Made by a program: the position numbers and the translations under genes. A DNA stretch of 14,595 nt from CAZHTS01 sp964535315 (lineage in GTDB: Bacteria; Chloroflexota; Anaerolineae; Anaerolineales; Anaerolineaceae): the NCBI GenBank assembly GCA_964535315.1, contig CAZHTS010000107.1, positions 1 through 14,595 of the forward strand. The letters are read 5' to 3'. Positions 7,807-12,472 of this stretch are shown in pieces. Numbering within the stretch: position 1 is the first letter of the stretch; every line of letters begins with the position of its first letter. The notes under the pieces are model-generated. The model searched no databases. It had not been told where the DNA came from and saw nothing but the letters and a program-made list of their open reading frames with translations.

Positions 7807-7827
7807 CACCGTCGGAGCCCTTGTCAA
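7800..7827 (-). promoter_or_regulatory. Sigma70-type promoter for the EFR1-radical SAM operon
   Basis: On the minus strand TTGACA (7827-7822) and TATACT (7805-7800) are separated by 16 bases; both hexamers are at or near consensus. The start would be near 7793. The -10 box is part of the right operator arm (7801-7806), so the promoter should be repressed when the regulator binds. Confidence 0.7.
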
Positions 7828-7846
7828 GCGGAAGGAGCCGGATTGT

Positions 7847-8509
7847 ATGCAAAAAGCGCCAGAACGAGAGACAGAGCGAGAGGCCCGCAGCGCAGAGATC
7901 GTTGCTGTGGCGGAGAGGCTTTTTAATCAGAACGGCTTCGAGCGCACCTCGATGGACGAGGTAGCGGCTGAAGCGCATCTGACCAAGCGCACGCTGTACA
8001 AGTATTTCTTCAGCAAGGAAGACCTGTACTTCACCGTGGTGCTCAAGGGGCTCAGGCTGTTGATGGGATATATCGATGCGTCCACGTCGCAGGGGCGCAG
8101 CGGCCTGGAGCGCTTACAGCGGGCGGGTGAGGCCTATCAGCGTTTTTACCGCGAGAACCCGGAAGTCTTCCGCCAGATCAATTACAGCCAGTTCGTCAAG
8201 AGCCCGGGGGAGAAAAGCGCCAGTTATGGCGAAATTGCCCGCCTGGGAGCGGGGATGTTTGAGAATTTTGTACGTTTCATCGAAGAAGGCAAGGCGGATG
8301 GCAGCATTCGCCCGGACGTCGAGGGGTTGAAAGGAGTGATCGCGCTGTTTTTCTTGCTGACCGGTTTCTTTTTCAGGCTGTCCGAGGCCGGAGAGGGTTA
8401 CGCCCGGCGCTACGGCATTGATCTGGACGATCTGAGCGCCCATGCGATCCAGATGTTGATGGGCGCCATCCGCAGCGGCGGAGGTCACTCCCCGGAAAAC
8501 AACGTCTGA
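7847..8509 (+). CDS. TetR/AcrR family transcriptional regulator
   Basis: This 220-residue cytoplasmic regulator has the TetR DNA-binding domain at about 14-62: AEIVAVAERLFNQNGFERTS, then MDEVAAEAHLTKRTLYKYF with the recognition helix around 45-54. The rest is a helical ligand-sensing domain with hydrophobic residues (ALFFLLTGFFFRL near the C-terminal third). The ligand is not predictable. The start ATG 7847 follows GGAAGGAG. It is divergent from the EFR1 flavodoxin-ferredoxin gene, and the palindromic operator between them makes that operon the probable target, together with its own gene. Only 12 bases separate its stop from that of the convergent methyltransferase gene. Confidence 0.93.
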   Translation: MQKAPERETEREARSAEIVAVAERLFNQNGFERTSMDEVAAEAHLTKRTLYKYFFSKEDLYFTVVLKGLRLLMGYIDASTSQGRSGLERLQRAGEAYQRFYRENPEVFRQINYSQFVKSPGEKSASYGEIARLGAGMFENFVRFIEEGKADGSIRPDVEGLKGVIALFFLLTGFFFRLSEAGEGYARRYGIDLDDLSAHAIQMLMGAIRSGGGHSPENNV

Positions 8510-8521
8510 GTTTTTGTTGCC

Positions 8522-9136
8522 TCAGCCGGTTTTCTTGCCGTAGTAATCGAGAAACGCCATGCGGTATCTCTGGCCCGCATCCCATAGGTCGACAATGCGT
8601 TTCTCTTTGCGCAGCAGCTCAAATAGCGAGAAGAACGCATCGCCTTCGTCGTCGGCGAAGTAGGTGTGCAGGGTCGGGTGCTCGTCTTCGTTTTGCAAGA
8701 AACTGCCGGGTTCGACTTCCTCGCCCCGCCCGTATTCTTCATCGTCAACGGACAGAAAATTGAGGAAGCATAGCCCACCCGGGCTCAGCACGCGGTGTAT
8801 TTCGGCGATGGCGCAGGCGATGCCGGCGCGGTTCAGGTGGAAGATGGTATTGAAGGAATAAACGAAACTGAGCGAGCCGTCTGCAAAAGGGATCTGGCGC
8901 ATGTCACCTGATTGGATCTGCAGGTCGATGCCGCGTTCTTCTTCGTAGCGCCGGGCCATTTGCCGACGTTCGGCAGAGATTTCCAGACCGCAGGTCTGGT
9001 AGCCGTGCTGCTGAAAGAGCACCAGCGGCGGCCGGGCGCCGCCGGCGCCGCAATCGAGGACGGTTTTGGGCAGTGGGCTCTGGTTGCAGTACCACAGGAA
9101 TGTGTAGAGTGGGGCGGCGCGCAGGATTTCGTTCAT
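8522..9136 (-). CDS. Class I SAM-dependent methyltransferase
   Basis: This 204-residue protein has the Rossmann methyltransferase fold. Motif I is VLDCGAGGARPP (about 26-37), the acidic residue after strand 2 is in CGLEIS (49-54), DMRQIPFADGSLSFVYS (78-94) covers motifs II-III, and AEIHRVLSPGGLCFLNF (111-127) is the usual post-motif block of Methyltransf_11 members. The substrate is unknown; small-molecule methylation is the usual role. The start at 9136 has AAGAGG upstream. The gene lies 144 bases downstream of the peroxiredoxin on the same strand, behind a hairpin at 9220-9242. It may have its own promoter, or may depend on read-through. Confidence 0.85.
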   Translation of the reverse strand: MNEILRAAPLYTFLWYCNQSPLPKTVLDCGAGGARPPLVLFQQHGYQTCGLEISAERRQMARRYEEERGIDLQIQSGDMRQIPFADGSLSFVYSFNTIFHLNRAGIACAIAEIHRVLSPGGLCFLNFLSVDDEEYGRGEEVEPGSFLQNEDEHPTLHTYFADDEGDAFFSLFELLRKEKRIVDLWDAGQRYRMAFLDYYGKKTG

Positions 9137-9196
9137 GAGAACCTCTTGTGGAGTTAAAGAATTGCACAGGACAAAATTGTATCGCCAGGGGCGAAA

Positions 9197-9202
9197 ATTA
9201 TA
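9197..9202 (-). promoter_or_regulatory. Possible -10 box for the methyltransferase gene
   Basis: TATAAT reads on the minus strand at 9202-9197, about 60 bases before the methyltransferase start. No good -35 box is present at the right distance, so this is a weak candidate. Confidence 0.3.
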
Positions 9203-9219
9203 GCGACTGGCAGTTAAAT

Positions 9220-9242
9220 GGGGCCGCTTTGTGGGCAGCCCC
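9220..9242 (-). terminator. Hairpin after the peroxiredoxin gene, possible terminator
   Basis: On the minus strand GGGGCTGC pairs with GCGGCCCC (8 bp with one U-G) around a 7-base loop, followed by ATTT. It lies about 40 bases after the peroxiredoxin stop. The short T-tract makes it a modest terminator. Confidence 0.5.
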
Positions 9243-9280
9243 TTCTTTACAATCTGCGCGCCGGGCGCGTACGTTTTGGT

Positions 9281-9886
9281 CTAGAAGGCGTTATCGGTTT
9301 TCCACACCTTCCAGACCTTGCCGGCCAGATCTGGTCCGGGTTTCAGGGTGGGTTTTCCAGGCTGCCAGCCTGCCGGGGTAACTTCACCGGTGGCGCGTAC
9401 ATGCTGGAACGCCTTTACCTGGCGGATCAACTCGGCCACATTGCGGCCGACCTCGGGCGTCATCACTTCCATCGAGCGAATGACGAAATCGGGATCGATC
9501 AGGAAGCGGCCGCGGATGTCTACCCCGGCTTCCTCATCGTATACGCCGTATACACTGCCAACCCGCCCGCCGGCGTCGGATAAGAGTGGAAACGGAACGC
9601 CGCCCTCCACCATTTTGGATAATTCTTCTTCCTGCCAGATCTTGTGCGAGAAACGGCTATCGGTGCTGATGGCAAAGACTTCGACCCCCAGGGTCTGCAA
9701 CTCGTTATATTTGACGGCAACTGCCGACAGTTCGGTCGGTCAGACAAAGGTGAAATCGCCTGGGTAGAAGCACACGACGATCCATTTGCCTTTGTAGTCC
9801 GACAGTTTGATATTCTTGAACCCACCCTCGAAAAAGGCGCTGAGCTCAAAATCGGGAGCGGGTTTTCCAACACGTGCCTGAAGCAT
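9281..9886 (-). CDS. Selenocysteine-containing peroxiredoxin (AhpC/Prx1-like; in-frame TGA read as Sec)
   Basis: This gene encodes a 201-residue thioredoxin-fold peroxidase that reduces hydrogen peroxide and organic peroxides. The frame is open from ATG 9886 to TAG 9283-9281 except for one TGA at 9742-9740. That codon falls exactly on the peroxidatic position: the motif reads FYPGDFTFV-U49-PTEL, where relatives have Cys. P42, T46 and the later R125 of the Prx active site are kept, and both sides of the TGA are fully conserved in family terms. A SECIS-like hairpin follows (9712-9729). The usual resolving Cys of the C-terminal VCPA block is replaced (GEV-T170-PAGW); the only other Cys is C39. 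GGAGGTG precedes ATG 9886, but a second in-frame start exists at 9991. A damaged gene or sequencing error is the alternative; I consider Sec clearly more likely. The selenocysteine machinery is not in the window. Confidence 0.85.
9712..9729 (-). promoter_or_regulatory. Candidate bacterial SECIS element
   Basis: The RNA UGUCGGCAGUUGCCGUCA begins 11 bases after the UGA. It folds as U-A and G-C pairs, a U-U mismatch, then CGGC/GCCG closing the loop AGUU. The loop starts 18 bases after the UGA, the same distance as in E. coli fdhF, and carries G-U near its start like the fdhF loop AGGUCU. The unpaired U below the upper stem resembles the bulged U that SelB needs. The upper stem is four pairs rather than two, so the fit is good but not exact. 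Confidence 0.6.
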
Positions 9887-9991
9887 GGGCACCTCCTTTT
9901 TAATAACAGGCAAACTGGCTGTGGGATCTGGTGGGACGGAGAGGATCGGTCCCTGAGATGGTTTTACACATCCGTCAACTTTTTCGGGCAT
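9887..9991 (-). other. In-frame upstream start and 35-codon extension of the peroxiredoxin
   Basis: A second ATG at 9991, in frame and with no stop before the ATG at 9886, has an equally strong ribosome-binding site (AAAGGAGGTG at 10004-9995). The two start regions look alike: GGAGGTGTTTATG and GGAGGTGCCCATG. The extension starts MPEKVDGCVKPSQG and contains one Cys (residue 8) and many Pro. It does not resemble the peroxiredoxin fold. It may be a real N-terminal extension (236-residue form) or a short translated leader. It begins 38 bases after the TrmO stop. Confidence 0.5.
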
Positions 9992-10029
9992 AAACACCTC
10001 CTTTGTGGAATTACCCGGTGCGGAAACAA

Positions 10030-10476
10030 TCAGGGATGTTTGCGCTGCTGGTACCAGCCAGTTTTCTCGACCTCGAAGACGTCAAACTCGGGGATGTAGG
10101 GCTTGATGTCCAGCAGCGGAGTTCCATCCAGCATATCAGCGCCTATAAAGTGTAGCACATTTTCCCGGCGTTCGATCAAGCGGACGATCGACAGGCCCAA
10201 CGGGTTGGGACGGACGGGGTAGCGCGTGGCAAACAGCCCATGAAGCCGGTCGTCCAGAAAGGGCTGCACTTTGAGCGATTGCAGTGGGCCGGCGTGATGG
10301 AAGCCATACAGCAGGTAGAGATGCGAGAAACGTTCGACGCCGTCCAGACCTTCCAGGTATTCGGGGTAGACCTCCACGCTGCCAGGAACGGCCGAGCGGG
10401 CCGACTGGATGGGCGTGGTGGATGCTTCCTGAAAGGGGGTGTGGATGACGCCGATAGCTTTCAGGACGATTTCCAT
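10030..10476 (-). CDS. trmO: TrmO (TsaA/YaeB, UPF0066) family methyltransferase
   Basis: This 148-residue protein is of the TrmO family. In E. coli TrmO N6-methylates threonylcarbamoyl-adenosine at position 37 of certain tRNAs using SAM. Family features are IGVIHTPF at the N-terminus, VPGSVEVYPEYLEGLDGVER in the middle, FSHLYLLYGFH, and the signature ATRYPVRPNPLGLS (about 93-106). It is shorter than E. coli TrmO (about 235 residues) and covers the conserved beta-barrel domain, as many archaeal and anaerobe members do. Short members next to metal proteins may act on something other than tRNA; this is uncertain. The start ATG 10476 has GGAG about 10 bases upstream and lies 16 bases inside the DUF364 gene, indicating one transcript. 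Confidence 0.85.
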   Translation of the reverse strand: MEIVLKAIGVIHTPFQEASTTPIQSARSAVPGSVEVYPEYLEGLDGVERFSHLYLLYGFHHAGPLQSLKVQPFLDDRLHGLFATRYPVRPNPLGLSIVRLIERRENVLHFIGADMLDGTPLLDIKPYIPEFDVFEVEKTGWYQQRKHP

Positions 10477-11210
10477 GCGTTTGCATCTCCTCTGGTCAGT
10501 GTGAGCAGGCGCACTCCTTTGACCTGTGGGAAAATAGCGCCTTGCTGGATGGTTTGTGAGGCGCTCTCTTCGTCCACGACACGCGCTCCTGAGAGGAACG
10601 AGACGCCGGCTTCAAAAAAGAGCGGTGACAGTGGGGTGGATGGTCCCAGGATCATCACCAGCGCCGAGGGCCGGCATAAGGATAACAGCCCTTCCAGGGT
10701 GTGATTGATCAGTGCCGTGCCAGTGATGGCGACCACGTCGGCCTGGGGGATTAATTCCGGAGCGCGTTCCTCCAAAAAGTCGCCTGGGGCGGGGCGTTTT
10801 TCGATCACCCAGCAGTTACGGGCGATGGTTTTCATCCGTTCGACGAAGGGAAAGTGCCCCACAATGGCCAGGTTACGGCCAGGACAGTGTTGGGCGATGA
10901 CTTCGGCGGCGTTGACCGGCCGGATGCTGCTCTGGTCTATTTCTAACAGTGAGTTCAGCGCGGCTACGCCAATGCTGGCCTCCAGCGAGTTGTCAGAGAG
11001 CGCCCAGCGTGCCAGATCCTGAGCGCTTTTCTGGTGCAGGCAGCCAACATCGGATAGTTGCGCGTGCCCGTGTGCCTCCTGGTTGATCATCGTAGAACTC
11101 AGGCCGCCATAACGGCTGCACACCATCGTCCAGTGTATGCCGACGAGCACTTTGCGCACCGGTACGGGGGTTGTAGGGAGCGTGGCTAACAATTTTTCTA
11201 GCAGGTTCAT
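10461..11210 (-). CDS. DUF4213/DUF364 protein, putative heavy-metal chelation
   Basis: This 249-residue protein has the two-part architecture of the DUF364 family: an N-terminal DUF4213 part (about 10-95, with GIHWTMVCSRYGGLSSTM and ASIGVAALNSLL) and a C-terminal Rossmann-like DUF364 part (about 110-240, with LAIVGHFPFVERM, PQADVVAITGTALINHTLEG and LGPSTPLSPLFFEAGV). Structures of family members led to the proposal that they bind heavy metal or a metal-bound compound; no reaction has been proven. AAAGGCGAGG precedes the start at 11210. The gene starts 24 bases after the NifX-domain stop and overlaps the TrmO-family gene by 16 bases, so it sits in the middle of one operon. A role with molybdenum, tungsten or another metal is an inference from its neighbours. 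Confidence 0.85.
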   Translation of the reverse strand: MNLLEKLLATLPTTPVPVRKVLVGIHWTMVCSRYGGLSSTMINQEAHGHAQLSDVGCLHQKSAQDLARWALSDNSLEASIGVAALNSLLEIDQSSIRPVNAAEVIAQHCPGRNLAIVGHFPFVERMKTIARNCWVIEKRPAPGDFLEERAPELIPQADVVAITGTALINHTLEGLLSLCRPSALVMILGPSTPLSPLFFEAGVSFLSGARVVDEESASQTIQQGAIFPQVKGVRLLTLTRGDANAWKSS

Positions 11211-11234
11211 GACCTCGCCTTTCTGGGGCAGCGT

Positions 11235-12269
11235 TCAGTGCAGCAGTTCGGTGTGGTCGATCAGCTTGCCGTCGATGAACGCCTGGGCGGCGTCGTCGAT
11301 ATCGCTCAGATCGGTGACCACCGGCTGGATGTTCAGGCGGCGCATGCTTTCGTAGGCGCCCATGCCCATCCCGCCGCACAGGATGGCCTTGCAGTCGGCG
11401 ATGGTTTCGGCCATGCTGACGTGTTTGTTGTGTGAAGAGGCGTCCAGACCGTGGTCGGGGCCGTGGTGGTGTTCTTCGCCGTGCGCCTCGGCGCTGAAGT
11501 GGTTGTGGCCCAGTTTGTTGCGTAGTTCGCGCTGGGTGATCTTGCCCTCTTCGATGGTCAGGACCATATAATAGGCGGCGCGGCCAAAATGCTGGCTGAT
11601 TGTCTTTCCGTCGTCGGTGATGACTGCAATTTTCATGCTAAGCTCCTTTTTCATATACGCAAGTGAGAAATGCCGCCCGCCGGGTTCTTCCCGCTCGTCG
11701 GACGGATAGAGGACGAGTAAGATTTGAGCGATGGTCTTGCCGCGGTTATCCCAACAGTGAGGCAGGTGCGCCTCGAAGAGCAGGCTGTCGCCGGGGCCGA
11801 GCAGGAACTCTTCTTCCTGAACGTAATAATGAACGGCGCCGCTCAGGCAGTAGACGAATTCGTGCCCGGTGTGCACGATCATCTGTTCGCCGCTGCCCGC
11901 GCCGGGTTGCAGCGTTACGGCAAATGGCTGCACGACGTTGCCGGCCAGGTCTTTGCCCAGGTTTTGCATCTGTGTGCGGCCGAAGATGGCCTGAGGGCGG
12001 TCGCCGGCCGGGGTAAAAACGATGCGTTTTTCGCTGGGCTCGGATTCAAAGAAGGCCGTGATGGGGATTTCCAATGCCAGCGCCAGTTGCTGCAACGTGC
12101 TGACCGAGGGCGAGGTCTTGCCGTTCTCGATCAGGCTGAGCGTGTTGACGTTCAGCCCACTGCGTTCAGCCAGCGCCCGCAGCGAGAGGCTCTTCCGGCT
12201 GCGCAGCTCGCGCAGTTTGCGCCCTACCAGTGTAATGGGGTCGTTTGGCCTGGTTTCAAAGGAATGCAT
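11235..12269 (-). CDS. XRE-cupin regulator fused to a His-rich NifX/NifB-C-like domain
   Basis: This 344-residue frame combines three parts. Residues 15-70 are an XRE helix-turn-helix (VGRKLRELRSRKSLSLRALA and LNVNTLSLIENGKTSPS). Residues about 115-190 are a cupin, with possible metal-site residues H133, H136, E137, H168 and H171. From M212 the sequence MKIAVITDDGKTISQHFGRA begins a complete dinitrogenase iron-molybdenum-cofactor-type domain (133 residues) that usually stands alone and binds metal clusters. It has a His-rich insert (nine His between residues 44 and 72 of the domain). No stop separates the parts, but ATG 11636 has its own AAAAAGGAG site, so a full-length fusion, a separate NifX-like protein, or both could be made. 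The start ATG 12269 has AGGAAG upstream. As first gene of the operon it probably senses a metal or cofactor and controls its own promoter. Confidence 0.85.
   Translation of the reverse strand: MHSFETRPNDPITLVGRKLRELRSRKSLSLRALAERSGLNVNTLSLIENGKTSPSVSTLQQLALALEIPITAFFESEPSEKRIVFTPAGDRPQAIFGRTQMQNLGKDLAGNVVQPFAVTLQPGAGSGEQMIVHTGHEFVYCLSGAVHYYVQEEEFLLGPGDSLLFEAHLPHCWDNRGKTIAQILLVLYPSDEREEPGGRHFSLAYMKKELSMKIAVITDDGKTISQHFGRAAYYMVLTIEEGKITQRELRNKLGHNHFSAEAHGEEHHHGPDHGLDASSHNKHVSMAETIADCKAILCGGMGMGAYESMRRLNIQPVVTDLSDIDDAAQAFIDGKLIDHTELLH
11643..11651 (-). promoter_or_regulatory. Internal ribosome-binding site before the NifX-like domain
   Basis: AAAAAGGAG on the minus strand lies 6 bases before the ATG at 11636-11634. 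It would start a 133-residue stand-alone NifX-like protein inside the longer fusion frame. Its strength suggests that the internal start is used. Confidence 0.55.
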
Positions 12270-12315
12270 GTTTTTCTTCCTGATCGTTTGATAGCAACAT
12301 TTTTATTATACCAAA

Positions 12316-12359
12316 ATTATAGTACATAAATCGGTTTTTTCAAGTTTTTGTACTAAAAT
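12316..12359 (-). promoter_or_regulatory. Promoter of the XRE-cupin operon with flanking inverted repeat
   Basis: On the minus strand TTGAAA (12343-12338) and TATAAT (12321-12316) are 16 bases apart; transcription would start near 12309, about 40 bases before the ATG. A 15-base inverted repeat (12316-12330 and 12345-12359, 13 of 15 matching, core TAGTACA...TGTACTA) overlaps the -10 box and brackets the -35 box. It is a good candidate operator for the XRE-cupin protein itself. The segment is strongly AT-rich compared with its surroundings. Confidence 0.7.
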
Positions 12360-12419
12360 ATTTTATTCGATGCGGAAGGCGACATTGATTTGTGTGGTAT
12401 GGATGGGTTTGTTTGCATG

Positions 12420-12425
12420 TATAAT
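12420..12425 (+). promoter_or_regulatory. Possible -10 box for the TPR gene
   Basis: TATAAT stands 48 bases before the TPR start. No good -35 box was found at 16-18 bases, so support is weak. The rest of 12270-12472 holds the minus-strand promoter above and no gene I can recognise. Confidence 0.35.
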
Positions 12426-12472
12426 GAGGGGCGACGTATCATCTACATTCTTCAACGGTTGTACAGAATACC

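Noticed and set aside
8502..8525. Possible terminator between the TetR and methyltransferase genes (CTGAG...CTCAG)
   Set aside because: Five base pairs with a 10-base loop is too weak to call.
9719..9732. Alternative hairpin AACUG-UCGG-CAGUU directly after the UGA
   Set aside because: It competes with the SECIS candidate, but its UCGG loop lacks the G-U and spacing seen in known bacterial SECIS elements.
9281..9997. Peroxiredoxin as a pseudogene broken by a nonsense mutation
   Set aside because: The only lesion is a TGA at the exact catalytic Cys codon with intact flanks and a SECIS-like hairpin. A random nonsense change there is much less likely than selenocysteine, though not excluded.
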